From: Anaerolineales bacterium
GTDB lineage: Bacteria; Chloroflexota; Anaerolineae; Anaerolineales; Villigracilaceae
NCBI GenBank assembly: GCA_020634885.1
Contig: JACKAW010000001.1
Span: 744,001-808,000 of the forward strand
Length of the DNA stretch: 64,000 nucleotides
Direction: 5' to 3'
In this document: positions 42,651-51,429 of the stretch, piece after piece
Position numbering within the stretch: the stretch's first letter is position 1
How the letters are laid out: every line of letters starts with the position of its first letter
Program-made: the position numbers and the translations under genes
The notes under the pieces: generated by a model
The model's database searches: none
The model's input: only the letters and a program-made list of their open reading frames with translations
What the model was told of the DNA's origin: nothing

Positions 42651-43403
42651 CTACCCTACCCGCTCGGCATCACGGCCGTAAATGTCTTTGAATTTTTTAT
42701 CGTCAATTTCTTTGGGCAGTCCTTCAAATACAAGTTGACCTTGATTGAGCGCAACCACACGGTCTGCGTAGCGGTGAACGAGGTCGAGGAAGTGCAGGCT
42801 GCACAAAACAGTCACGCCGTCTGAATCATTGATATCTTCCAAATGCTTCATAATGCTGTGCGCAAGAACCGGATCCAGACTGGCAACAGGCTCATCGGCG
42901 AGGATCATCTCCGGGTCCTGCATGAGCGCTCGTGCAATGCCCACCCGTTGCTGCTGCCCGCCGCTTAGCTCATCTGCGCGGTGATTCGCTTTATCGGCGA
43001 TTCCGACACGTTCAAGTTGTTTGATTGCTTTTTCAATATCACTTTTTGGAAAACGATTCACCAACCCCCACGCTGGGTTTGTATATCCCAGACGCCCTGC
43101 CAATACATTGGTAATCACTTTGGAGCGATGCACAAGATTGAAGTGTTGAAATACCATGCCGATCTTTCGGCGGATGCGGCGCATTTCTTCGGGAGTTGCC
43201 TTGGTAATATCTTCGCCGTTCCAGAGAATTTGCCCATCGGTGGGTTCGATCAGGCGGTTGATGCACCGCAGGAGCGTGGACTTTCCCGAACCGCTCAAAC
43301 CGATCACAGCCAAAAATTGTCCATCTGGCACATCAAAGCTGACGTTATCAAGCGCTTTCACGCCGCCATCATAGATCTTGGTCAGGTTTTTTATTTGTAG
43401 CAT
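42651..43403 (-). CDS. phnC: Phosphonate-type ABC transporter ATP-binding protein
   Basis: 250 residues from the ATG at 43403. Walker A GLSGSGKSTLLRCI, Q-loop VFQHFNL, signature LSGGQQQRVGIARAL, Walker B MILADEPVASLDP and switch His in LCSLHFLDL are all intact. The LTNVLAG-type segment (SKVITNVLAGRLGY) is characteristic of PhnC. It powers uptake together with PhnE. A weak AGGAT precedes the start. Confidence 0.95.
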   Translation of the reverse strand: MLQIKNLTKIYDGGVKALDNVSFDVPDGQFLAVIGLSGSGKSTLLRCINRLIEPTDGQILWNGEDITKATPEEMRRIRRKIGMVFQHFNLVHRSKVITNVLAGRLGYTNPAWGLVNRFPKSDIEKAIKQLERVGIADKANHRADELSGGQQQRVGIARALMQDPEMILADEPVASLDPVLAHSIMKHLEDINDSDGVTVLCSLHFLDLVHRYADRVVALNQGQLVFEGLPKEIDDKKFKDIYGRDAERVG

Positions 43404-43498
43404 TTGGGTATCCTGAAAACTTTTTTGCCAGTACAACGTCACTGGTGGAATGTCATTATAAAATAACTTTTATAGAAAGAACACAGAAGGCTTAAAGA

Positions 43499-43529
43499 AT
43501 CGAGGCAGAGATATTATCTCTGCCTCGAT
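43499..43529 (-). terminator. Hairpin between phnD and phnC
   Basis: A perfect 12-bp stem (43499-43510 with 43518-43529) with a 7-nt loop in the 149-bp phnD-phnC gap. On the minus strand it is followed by TTCTTT. It probably reduces expression of phnC and phnE relative to the binding protein. Confidence 0.65.
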
Positions 43530-43552
43530 GTATTGCAAATTACAAGAACGTT

Positions 43553-44698
43553 TTACGGTTCAATGGTGTAACCAGTGGCTTCCACCATGGCGCGAACCAT
43601 ATCGTATTCGGCGTCGGTGGCGGGAGCAATGCCAGACCAACCGTAGAAGTCGGCGGAACCGATGGAGGTGCTCCAAGCTTCGGTTTCAGCGAACGCTACG
43701 AGAGCTTCTTCGATCTGGGCGCGAACTTCGGCGGGGAATTCAGGTCCGAAGGACATGGTGTCGTTCGGGATGGCGGCAGAAACAGCCAAAATGCGAACCT
43801 TCTGCATGACATCAGGGGCATCGGTGCGGATGTTGGCGCGGGCATCGAGAACGCGGTAACCGTCGCAGAGGAGTTTCTTGCCTTCAGCATCGGGAGCGCA
43901 GTTCGGAATGGTTTCAGCAGGGATTTCGTACTGGGCGAGATCGGTGATGGCACCGGAAAGATACTCGTCATAGTTGAACAACGGAGCGCCATCGGGGTTC
44001 AAAGGCACGCTGTAGAAAACGGTACCGAAATCCACTTCGCCGTTGTACACAGCGGTGACGGTCTGGTTGTGACCACCGGTCTGCTTCTGTTCGCCGGGGG
44101 TAATACCAGCGGCGGCGAGTTCAACGGTGGGAACCATGTAACCAGAGGTGGAACCCTGATCGCCATAACCCCAGGTTGCGCCTTCGAGGTCAGCGAGGGT
44201 CTGGTATTCGCTGTCGCGGGCTACGATGTATTCAGCCCAGTAAACAGGGTAACCAAAGCGAATGGCTTTGAAGGAAACGTCCACACCGCAGAGCTGGCTG
44301 GCGATGGCGTAACCGAGACCGGGGATGAATGCCATGGTGTCGGAGGGGGAAGCACACATTTCTTCAATGGTCGCGGCATAGGAGGTCGGGACAACCACTT
44401 CGAAGGTGAGACCAGTGGCTTCGTTCAACGCAGCAGCCATCACTTCACCACCAGAGACGATGATGTTCGCATCCACGGAGGGGACGAACAACACTTTGAT
44501 GGGGTGTTCAGGTGAGCCAACAGCGGGCATGGCTTCTTCGGTAGCTGCCGGTTCTTCGGTGGCAGCGGGGGCTTCTTCTGTCATCGCTTCTTCGGTGGCG
44601 GCAGGAGCTTCTTCTGCGGCAGGCGCACCGCAGGCGCTGAGGATCATTGCCAAAGCAGCAATGAGTGACAGCAGGACGAACAAATTACGTTTATTCAT
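43553..44698 (-). CDS. phnD: Phosphonate-type ABC transporter substrate-binding lipoprotein
   Basis: 381 residues. Lipoprotein signal with lipobox ILSACG, then a ~45-residue Ala/Glu/Thr/Pro linker of repeated APAATEEA units, then a PhnD-like binding domain: IKVLFVPSVDANIIVSGGEVMAAALNEATGLTFEVVVP, SPSDTMAFIPGLGYAIASQL, ARDSEYQTLADLEGATWGYGDQGSTSGYMVP and GGHNQTVTAVYNGEVDFG. Ligands could be phosphonates, phosphite or other oxyanions. No C-P lyase genes are in the window, so the substrate is unclear. Confidence 0.92.
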   Translation of the reverse strand: MNKRNLFVLLSLIAALAMILSACGAPAAEEAPAATEEAMTEEAPAATEEPAATEEAMPAVGSPEHPIKVLFVPSVDANIIVSGGEVMAAALNEATGLTFEVVVPTSYAATIEEMCASPSDTMAFIPGLGYAIASQLCGVDVSFKAIRFGYPVYWAEYIVARDSEYQTLADLEGATWGYGDQGSTSGYMVPTVELAAAGITPGEQKQTGGHNQTVTAVYNGEVDFGTVFYSVPLNPDGAPLFNYDEYLSGAITDLAQYEIPAETIPNCAPDAEGKKLLCDGYRVLDARANIRTDAPDVMQKVRILAVSAAIPNDTMSFGPEFPAEVRAQIEEALVAFAETEAWSTSIGSADFYGWSGIAPATDAEYDMVRAMVEATGYTIEP

Positions 44699-44761
44699 TA
44701 TTTCTCCTTCTTCCTTTACTGTTACAAATGTTTTTGGGGTAGAGGTACCCCTGACAAAATG

Positions 44762-44791
44762 ATGATACCGCTTGTTAATATTGTTAACAAG
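44762..44791 (-). promoter_or_regulatory. phnD promoter with overlapping operator
   Basis: On the minus strand TTGTTA (44790-44785), 17-bp spacer, TATCAT (44767-44762). A perfect inverted repeat CTTGTTAA-5-TTAACAAG (44771-44791) covers the -35 element and spacer, suggesting repression by a dimeric regulator. Confidence 0.55.
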
Positions 44792-44945
44792 TACGCTTCT
44801 CTTAAAATTTTGTTACAAATTTCTCAAATTCTTGTATAGACAATATCGCGGCAACTTGGTTATTATACAAGCTGTTCTATTAAATGGGAACTTTTGGAGC
44901 GTTAAATATTTGAAAGAGTTTCGTTATCAGAGCATGGTCAAAAAA

Positions 44946-45116
44946 TTAAGGCAGATATACCAAGATAAAGATAACAAGCAGCGCCACAACCCCAACGCCC
45001 ACAGAAATTTGCAGCAACCGCCTTTGTTCTGGCGACACAGGTTTTTTGTACGATGTGTACATCGTCAGACCGATTGAAAGGATAACGGCTAACAGAATAA
45101 TGAAAATGGCATCCAT
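44946..45116 (-). CDS. Small membrane protein (56 residues)
   Basis: ATG at 45116 with AAAGGAGAAATC upstream and TAA at 44946-44948. It begins MDAIFIILLAVILSIGLTMY, has a short loop KKPVSPEQRRLL and a second helix VGVGVVALLVIFILVYLP, so it is a two-helix hairpin with a basic turn. The strong ribosome site and hydrophobic pattern support a real gene. Function unknown. Confidence 0.65.
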   Translation of the reverse strand: MDAIFIILLAVILSIGLTMYTSYKKPVSPEQRRLLQISVGVGVVALLVIFILVYLP

Positions 45117-45163
45117 GATTTCTCCTTTAATAATGATGCTTGCTCATCTTGTTTTCTGTTCTC

Positions 45164-45262
45164 TACCGTACATTCCAAACCCTAAAGGTCTATTTTCCCT
45201 TCGTAAATTACCGAATAATTAGCAAGAGCTTTAGGGTTTATTTACAAAGGAAATGTACGGTA
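45164..45262. repeat. Interrupted inverted repeat, MITE-like or leader structure
   Basis: Outer arms TACCGTACATT (45164-45174) and AATGTACGGTA (45252-45262), inner arms AAACCCTAAAG (45177-45187) and CTTTAGGGTTT (45229-45239). The whole 99-bp block can fold on itself. It lies upstream of the 56-residue protein. Confidence 0.6.
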
Positions 45263-45276
45263 ACAAAATTTTCTGT

Positions 45277-45306
45277 AAAAAATCCCGCCAACACGGCGGG
45301 ATTTTT
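45277..45306. terminator. Terminator of lipA
   Basis: A perfect AAAAATCCCGCC / GGCGGGATTTTT stem (45278-45289 with 45295-45306) overlapping the lipA end. Confidence 0.85.
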
Positions 45307-45307
45307 G

Positions 45308-46282
45308 CTACTTCGTATTAACCACCGGCAGCGGATTTTCATTCATAACACTGCTGCCGTATAACTTACGGTGTACCACGCTCAAAGCGCGGACTTGTTC
45401 TGCCGCGTGGTATGAAGACCTCACCAGCGGATTCGACTCGACCCACTTGAAGCCGATGGAATAACCAAACTCGCGTAGCTCTGCAAATTCTTCCATGGTG
45501 TAGTAGCGATCCATGGGCATGTGCTTTTTGCTGGGTTGAAGATACTGACCAATGGTGAGAATGTCCACGCCCCAACTGCGTTGGTCGCGCATCACTTGCT
45601 TCACTTCATCCATCGTCTCGCCAATGCCAACCATGATTCCGCTCTTGGTCAATACATCGGGGTCGAGCTTCTTGGCATTGGAAAGGGTCGCGGCTGCCCA
45701 CTCGTAATTATCCTGCGGCTGAATGGTCTTGAACATACGCGGAACGGTCTCCACGTTATGGTTCAAAATTTCGGGGCGGGCATCCATGACGATCTTCAAC
45801 GCTTCGATGCTGCCTTTGAAATCGGGGATGAGCACTTCGATGGAGCAGCCCGGGAGCAGTTCACGAATGCGGCGAATGACCATCGCAAAAATGGGCGCAC
45901 CCCCATCACGGCGTTCATCGCGATTCACCGATGTGATGACGGCATGTTTCAAGTCCATCGATTTGACAGCCTGCGCCACGCGTTCCGCTTCGCTCCAATC
46001 TAACAAAGCGGGCTTGCCGTGTTTAATATCGCAGAAGGCGCATGTGCGCGTGCAGACATCGCCCAGCATCAGGAAGGTGGCAGTGCCGCTGCCCCAGCAT
46101 TCGCCGAGGTTTGGGCACATGGCTTCTTCGCACACGGTGTGTAATTCTTTCGAACGCATCAACGAGTGGACGCGTTCGTAGGTTTCGCCGGAGGGCGCAC
46201 GTACTTTGATCCATTCCGGGCGGCGCAGGGGGCGCGCATCCTCTTTCGGGGTAACTCGGGCTCGGGTTGGGGTGGCAGGCAT
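45308..46282 (-). CDS. lipA: Lipoyl synthase
   Basis: 324 residues. A radical SAM enzyme inserting two sulfurs into octanoyl-protein to form lipoyl cofactor. The auxiliary cluster motif CEEAMCPNLGEC, the radical SAM motif CTRTCAFC and the C-terminal RSSYHAAEQ (serine ligand) are all present. It supports pyruvate and 2-oxoglutarate dehydrogenase complexes. Separated from nfeD by 56 bp. lipB is not in the window. Confidence 0.97.
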   Translation of the reverse strand: MPATPTRARVTPKEDARPLRRPEWIKVRAPSGETYERVHSLMRSKELHTVCEEAMCPNLGECWGSGTATFLMLGDVCTRTCAFCDIKHGKPALLDWSEAERVAQAVKSMDLKHAVITSVNRDERRDGGAPIFAMVIRRIRELLPGCSIEVLIPDFKGSIEALKIVMDARPEILNHNVETVPRMFKTIQPQDNYEWAAATLSNAKKLDPDVLTKSGIMVGIGETMDEVKQVMRDQRSWGVDILTIGQYLQPSKKHMPMDRYYTMEEFAELREFGYSIGFKWVESNPLVRSSYHAAEQVRALSVVHRKLYGSSVMNENPLPVVNTK

Positions 46283-46338
46283 AAGGTCCTTTTGAGGCGG
46301 TTACGTCATTGCGTGTTCTTCGCAAGGACGGATAAAAG

Positions 46339-47643
46339 TTATTTTTTCTTAACGATCAATCTTAATCCACGAATTTCGACGACCTCGATTTTATCACCCT
46401 TACCAATCGGCTCTGAATCAGTGGATTTTTCTGCGCTCCACATTTCACCGTTGACGTGAACCTGCCCCGCATCTCCTTCGAACGTTTGGGCTGTTCCTGT
46501 TTTCCCGGCAAGGGATTCACTCCCGATCTGGATCGGGTTTTTACGCACCCGCAGAACGACGATCAATACGGCAAAGATAACCGAGCCGATGAACAAGCCT
46601 GTGCCGACGACCAGTGGAATGGAGACGCGCTGAAAATCGGGCGTGCCGGGAGAATTGAACAATACCAATGCGCCGACAATGAAGGATGCCACGCCTGCTG
46701 CGGTCAGTGCGCCGTGCGTGGGCGCTTTGATGTCGAGGATGAAGAGCACAAAAGATGTGATGAGAAAGATCAACCCAAACCAGTTGACAGAAAGGACGCC
46801 CAAGCCGTACCCAGCCAGAGTAAGGCAGACCACGCCAAGAAAACCCGCCGCCCAACCGCCAGGGCTGGAGATTTCAATGTAGAGCGCTTGCGCTCCGAGC
46901 GCCAATAAAAGGAAGGCGACATTTGAATCGGCAAGGATGAGCAGAATTTGCTCAATGAAGGATATGTCTATCGATTGGGTGTCGATGCCGTCTGTATTGA
47001 GGGTGTGTGTGCCGTCATTGGTTTCAACGTCCATGCCGTGAATGGCTTGCAGCAGGTCTTCGGTATCGTCTGCTATGAAATCGATCAAGCCGACTTGTAA
47101 TGCTTCGTCGGCGGTGACTGCCACGGCATCATCTATCATCGCTTCGGCAAGTTTTGCGGCTTTATCGCCGCGCGGAATGGTGAACGGGCGGATGGACGCT
47201 TTGATGATTTCCTTGGCTTTCTTGTCGGCTGTCGAAGTCAGGTTCTCCCCGTCGCTGGTGATCGGGCTGGCTGCACCAATACTGGTTTCAGGTGACATGG
47301 CGATCACATGCCCCGCCATGCTGATGATCGCTCCACCGCTGCCTGCCATGGCGTTCTTTGGGGTTACATACACCACCACAGGCACATCACTATTTCGAAT
47401 TGCGCCAACGATATCCAGTGTGGTATCCACCCTGCCGCCGGGCGTATTCAACTCAATGATGATCACTTCTGCATTGCGTTGGTTGGCGGTATCAATGCCG
47501 CGTTGGATGTAATCGTACATGGACGGCATGATGATGTTATCCAGCGTGAGCACAACAGCAAAGGGATCGCGGGTTTGGGCATAGGCTGTTTGAGCCAATG
47601 CAAGGATGAGAAAAAACAACACAAATAAGCGTCTGGATTTCAT
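46339..47643 (-). CDS. NfeD family membrane-bound serine protease
   Basis: 434 residues. Signal peptide or anchor, then a ClpP-class protease domain with GGRVDTTLDIVGAIRNSDVPVVVYVTPKNAMAGSGGAIISMAGH (catalytic Ser in AGSGG), a set of four TM helices (about 235-360) and a C-terminal OB-fold (GKTGTAQTFEGDAGQVHVNGEMWSAE). This long form acts with slipins/stomatins in membrane quality control. A slipin gene occurs at 34.4-35.4 kb, though not adjacent. Confidence 0.92.
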   Translation of the reverse strand: MKSRRLFVLFFLILALAQTAYAQTRDPFAVVLTLDNIIMPSMYDYIQRGIDTANQRNAEVIIIELNTPGGRVDTTLDIVGAIRNSDVPVVVYVTPKNAMAGSGGAIISMAGHVIAMSPETSIGAASPITSDGENLTSTADKKAKEIIKASIRPFTIPRGDKAAKLAEAMIDDAVAVTADEALQVGLIDFIADDTEDLLQAIHGMDVETNDGTHTLNTDGIDTQSIDISFIEQILLILADSNVAFLLLALGAQALYIEISSPGGWAAGFLGVVCLTLAGYGLGVLSVNWFGLIFLITSFVLFILDIKAPTHGALTAAGVASFIVGALVLFNSPGTPDFQRVSIPLVVGTGLFIGSVIFAVLIVVLRVRKNPIQIGSESLAGKTGTAQTFEGDAGQVHVNGEMWSAEKSTDSEPIGKGDKIEVVEIRGLRLIVKKK

Positions 47644-47788
47644 GGATTTGTCCGGTTCCTTAAAAAGATTATACTGTTTAAGGCGGGCGCCATGACCGAA
47701 GATAAGAATATATTTACCCAGGGTTGGTCACTTATTGTTGTGGTTGTTTTAGCTCCGTTTTGTTACAATCTCCATTACTTCTTAACTC

Positions 47789-47820
47789 GCTCACCGTACA
47801 TGATTTCATCGTAGGGTGAG
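47789..47820 (+). other. Leader hairpin upstream of UPF0104 gene
   Basis: Arms CTCACC and GGTGAG with an extended TAC/GTA pairing in the 205-bp gap. It may be a transcription leader. Nothing else recognisable is in the gap. Confidence 0.35.
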
Positions 47821-47848
47821 TTCATAATCAGGAATCAAAGGTCTTTGA

Positions 47849-48856
47849 GTGAATAAATTCTTTGTTTTTATTATCCTCTTCCTTGGCGTGGTCGTTGTTG
47901 CCTTTAGTTTTAGCGAACTTGAGACCATTCTAGTAACGCTGGAAAAGGCGCGCTTCCTATTCTTCATTTTGGCATTGAGTATTCAAACCCTTTGGTTTAT
48001 TGTCAACGGACGGATGTATCAGTCCATTTTTCACCTGCTGGGCGTACACGAAGATGTACCCACTCTGAGCCGCATTGCCGCCGCCGCAACCTTCATCAAC
48101 ATAGTTGCACCCACTGCCGGGGCGGGCGGCGTTGCACTCTTTGCCGCAGAAGCAAAGCGACGTGGTCACCCTGCCGGAAAAGCAACCGTGGCAGGAGCCT
48201 TGTTCATGCTGCTCGATCTCTCCGCATTTTTGGCGGTTCTCTCTTTGGGGTTGATTGTTCTTGTCCGCCGAAACGATCTTGATGCAAGTGAAATTTCGGC
48301 TTCGCTCCTTCTCTTTATCATTGCAGCCATTAGCGCCGTCGGGCTTTATATGGGGTATCGGTCTGCTGAAAAATTGGGAAACGTGCTTGCAAAAATTGCT
48401 CACATCATTAATGCAATGCTTCGGCTTGTGCGAAGAAAAGATTACCTCAGCGAAGAACGCGCCCACGAATTTGCCCATGAAATTGCCGAAGGGTTTTCAG
48501 GGCTTACTGAAAAAAACACCAGCCTTATCCGTCCGGTGATGTGGGGCATTCTAAACAAAAGCATGTTAATGCTTGTGCTGGTATGTTCCTTCCTCGCCTT
48601 TGAAGTTCCATTCTCTGCGGGCACCATCATTGCCGGGTTTGCCATCGGATACCTGTTTCTCATCGTATCACCCACCCCGTCTGGCATTGGCATTGTAGAA
48701 GGCATACTGCCCGTTGCGTTAACCTCGCTCAACGTCAACTGGAGTCAAGCCGTGGTGATCACCCTCTTCTATCGCGCCATCACATTTTGGTATCCGCTTG
48801 GCATGGGCGCATGGGCATTCCGCACCCTGCACACCCACCGTGAGCAACCCGCTTAA
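47849..48856 (+). CDS. UPF0104 / flippase-like integral membrane protein
   Basis: 335 residues starting at GTG. About eight TM helices and the family segment PTAGAGGVALFAAEAKRRGHPAGKATVAGALFMLLD plus SPTPSGIGIVEGILP. This is the YbhN/MprF flippase-like fold. It may move a lipid or lipid-linked molecule across the membrane. It is followed 5 bp later by the helicase gene and may be co-transcribed. Confidence 0.88.
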   Translation: MNKFFVFIILFLGVVVVAFSFSELETILVTLEKARFLFFILALSIQTLWFIVNGRMYQSIFHLLGVHEDVPTLSRIAAAATFINIVAPTAGAGGVALFAAEAKRRGHPAGKATVAGALFMLLDLSAFLAVLSLGLIVLVRRNDLDASEISASLLLFIIAAISAVGLYMGYRSAEKLGNVLAKIAHIINAMLRLVRRKDYLSEERAHEFAHEIAEGFSGLTEKNTSLIRPVMWGILNKSMLMLVLVCSFLAFEVPFSAGTIIAGFAIGYLFLIVSPTPSGIGIVEGILPVALTSLNVNWSQAVVITLFYRAITFWYPLGMGAWAFRTLHTHREQPA

Positions 48857-48861
48857 CGAAT

Positions 48862-51417
48862 ATGCTTTCAACTCTTTTGGATTTTTGGAAACAGGATGAA
48901 GAAACCGCCCCCGGACTCTTCGCCTGGCAGACAACCCCTGCCCGACCCGCACAAACGCATCCAATCCCTGACGATGTGCCTGCTGCGCTTCAAGAAGCCT
49001 TATCTACCCGCGGCATTTCCCTGCTCTACTCCCACCAACAATCCGCGTGGATTCATGCCCGCGCCCGCCGAAACCTCATCCTCGCCACTGGCACTGCCAG
49101 CGGAAAAACCCTCGCCTACAACCTGCCCATCCTCGCAAAAATGATCGAAGACCCATTGGCGCGGGCGTTATACATCTTTCCCACCAAAGCCCTCACCCAA
49201 GACCAACAATCAAGCCTCGAATCTTTTCAATCATCAATCCCAACTCTGAAATCGTCAATTTACGACGGCGACACCCCTCAACCTCATCGTTCCGCCATCC
49301 GCAAGACCGCCCGTATCGTACTCACCAACCCCGATATGCTTCACACCGGCATTCTGCCGCACCACGCCAACTGGAGCGACTTCTTCAGCAATCTCAAATT
49401 CATCGTCGTGGACGAAGCCCACACTTACCGCGGCGTTTTTGGTTCGCATGTTGCCAACGTCATTCGCAGACTCAAACGGGCAGCAACGTTCTACGGAGCG
49501 AATCCGCAGTTCATCCTTGCCTCTGCCACCATCGGCAACCCGCAGGAACTTGCCCAAACCCTCATCGAAGAACCCGTGGAACTGGTGGATAACGACGGCT
49601 CTTCCCGTGGGGAACGTCACTTCATTATCTACAACCCGCCCATGCTGAATGAAACGCTGGGTCTGCGCAAAAGCAGCATCCTCGAAGGTGTGAAGCTGGC
49701 AAACGACCTCTTAAAGCACGATGTACAGTCTGTGGTCTTTGCGCGCACACGCCGAAGTGTGGAAATGCTGCTCACCAATCTCCAATCTCAAGTTACCAAT
49801 TACCAATTACCAATCTCCACCTCCAAAATTCGCGGCTACCGCAGCGGCTATCTGCCCCAACAACGCCGCGAGATCGAGCAGGGATTGCGCGACGGTTCGG
49901 TTAAAACTGTGGTCGCCACCAACGCCCTTGAACTCGGCATTGATATTGGCGGCATGGGCGCGGCAGTCATGGTCGGCTACCCGGGCACGATAGCCAGCGC
50001 CCGCCAGCAAGCCGGTCGCGCGGGGCGCGGCGATGCGCCTGCTGTTTCTGTGCTTATCACCAACTCCAACCCGCTGGACCAGTTCCTTGCTCATCACCCT
50101 GAATACTTTTTCGAGCGTTCGCCAGAGATGGCATTGGTCAACCCGAACCATTTGCTGATCCTGTTGGAGCATCTGCGCTGTGCCATGTTTGAACTGCCCT
50201 TTCAAAAAGGAGAAGGTTTTGGCTCCATCTCAGATGAACTGGTGGATGAGTATTTGGATTTTCTCGTCTCCAACAACGAAGCACATTTCTCGAATGAAAA
50301 ATATTTCTGGATGCAAGATGCCTACCCCGCCGCAAATATCTCTTTGCGTTCTGCATCACCTCAGAGCGTAGTTTTGCACACCACCGCCGAAGACGGACGC
50401 CCTACAATCGTCGGAACGGTAGACGGTGAATCTGCAAATTGGATGGTTCACCCGGGCGCGATCTACATGCACGAAGCCCAGCAGTATTTTGTGCAGGAAC
50501 TCGACCTCGAAAACCGCATTGCCCATCTCGTACCGGTTGGGTTGGATTACTTCACCGAAGCCCAAAGAGAATCGCAGATACAGATCACGAACAAGAACGC
50601 GCAAATCTCTGTCCCCGGTGGCGATAAGGCATACGGCGAGATTCAAGTCACCACGCAGGTGGTGGGATTTAAAAAGACGCGCTGGTTCACCAACGAAAAT
50701 TTAGGGCAGGAACCGCTCGACCTGCCGCCTTCGGAATTACAGACCACCGGCTACTGGCTGACCTTGTCTGAGTCTGCGCTGCAAAGTTTGCGCGACGCCG
50801 GAATGTGGACCAACGACCCCAACGACTATGGACCGAATTGGTCAAAGATAAGATTCGCTGTCAGAAAACGGGATCAGTTCAAATGTCAGGTGTGCGGCGC
50901 AGCAGAAACGAACCGCGAGCATGATGTGCATCACAAAACGCCGTTTCGCGCGTTCATCCATCGTATTTCCCCATCTGCCGGGTTTGAAGCGGCGAGAGAT
51001 CAAGCCAACCATTTGGATAATCTCACGACGTTGTGTTCGAGCTGTCATAAAAAAGTGGAGCAGAATGTGCGCATCCGCAGCGGGTTGGCTGGGCTTGGTT
51101 TTGTGCTTGGCAACCTTGCGCCGCTCTTTTTGATGTGCGATGCAGGCGACCTTGGTGTTCAGTCAGAACCGGCATGGTCTGAAGTGGATGGACTGCCTGC
51201 GGTGATTTTGTATGACCTTGTGCCCGCGGGCATCGGTTTTAGTGAACGGTTGTTTGAATTGCACAATGAGTTGGTGCGCCGCGCATTTGAATTGGTGAGC
51301 GGCTGTGCCTGTGAAGATGGCTGTCCTTCGTGTGTGGGTCCGGGCGGTGAGAATGGGTACGGGGGCAAGGCAGAAACGCTTGCGATATTGGAGCAGTTGA
51401 GTAGAACAAGTCTATAG
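48862..51417 (+). CDS. MrfA-like DEAD/DEAH helicase with inserted HNH nuclease domain
   Basis: 851 residues. Helicase core: Walker A LATGTASGKTLAYNLPIL (about 74), motif II VVDEAHTYRG (about 181), SATIGNPQE, and motifs V/VI VVATNALELGIDIGG and RQQAGRAGRGD. A DUF1998-type C-terminal part has VLHTTAEDGRPTIVG and the Cys cluster CACEDGCPSCVGPGG. Between them, at about 664-735, sits a complete HNH domain: AVRKRDQFKCQVCG, DVHHKTPF, ANHLDNLTTLCSSCHK, all Cys and His present. MrfA relatives act in DNA repair. The helicase also carries a short repeat-derived insert (about 307-320, LQSQVTNYQLPIS). Confidence 0.88.
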   Translation: MLSTLLDFWKQDEETAPGLFAWQTTPARPAQTHPIPDDVPAALQEALSTRGISLLYSHQQSAWIHARARRNLILATGTASGKTLAYNLPILAKMIEDPLARALYIFPTKALTQDQQSSLESFQSSIPTLKSSIYDGDTPQPHRSAIRKTARIVLTNPDMLHTGILPHHANWSDFFSNLKFIVVDEAHTYRGVFGSHVANVIRRLKRAATFYGANPQFILASATIGNPQELAQTLIEEPVELVDNDGSSRGERHFIIYNPPMLNETLGLRKSSILEGVKLANDLLKHDVQSVVFARTRRSVEMLLTNLQSQVTNYQLPISTSKIRGYRSGYLPQQRREIEQGLRDGSVKTVVATNALELGIDIGGMGAAVMVGYPGTIASARQQAGRAGRGDAPAVSVLITNSNPLDQFLAHHPEYFFERSPEMALVNPNHLLILLEHLRCAMFELPFQKGEGFGSISDELVDEYLDFLVSNNEAHFSNEKYFWMQDAYPAANISLRSASPQSVVLHTTAEDGRPTIVGTVDGESANWMVHPGAIYMHEAQQYFVQELDLENRIAHLVPVGLDYFTEAQRESQIQITNKNAQISVPGGDKAYGEIQVTTQVVGFKKTRWFTNENLGQEPLDLPPSELQTTGYWLTLSESALQSLRDAGMWTNDPNDYGPNWSKIRFAVRKRDQFKCQVCGAAETNREHDVHHKTPFRAFIHRISPSAGFEAARDQANHLDNLTTLCSSCHKKVEQNVRIRSGLAGLGFVLGNLAPLFLMCDAGDLGVQSEPAWSEVDGLPAVILYDLVPAGIGFSERLFELHNELVRRAFELVSGCACEDGCPSCVGPGGENGYGGKAETLAILEQLSRTSL
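49785..49816. repeat. Dispersed AT-rich repeat inside helicase gene
   Basis: Tandem TTACCAATTACCAATTACCA followed by ATCTCCA. It keeps the frame open, encoding VTNYQLPI-type residues in the region before motif V. Related copies are intergenic at 22.5, 22.6 and 36.9 kb. Confidence 0.5.
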
Positions 51418-51429
51418 ACTTGTTCTACT
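51400..51429. terminator. 30-bp perfect palindrome holding both stop codons
   Basis: A perfect 15+15 bp palindrome centred at 51414/51415. The helicase TAG (51415-51417) and the stop of the convergent MerR gene (51425-51427) both lie in it. Likely a shared terminator, with T-rich flank TTATTT. Confidence 0.7.

Noticed and set aside
44772..45077. Plus-strand ORF of 101 codons
   Set aside because: It overlaps the 56-residue minus-strand gene, has no ribosome site and an unnatural composition.
46290..46336. Possible repeat fragment (CGTCATTGCG...TTCGCAAGGACGG) between lipA and nfeD
   Set aside because: A short piece of a widespread bacterial repeat, with only one weak copy here.
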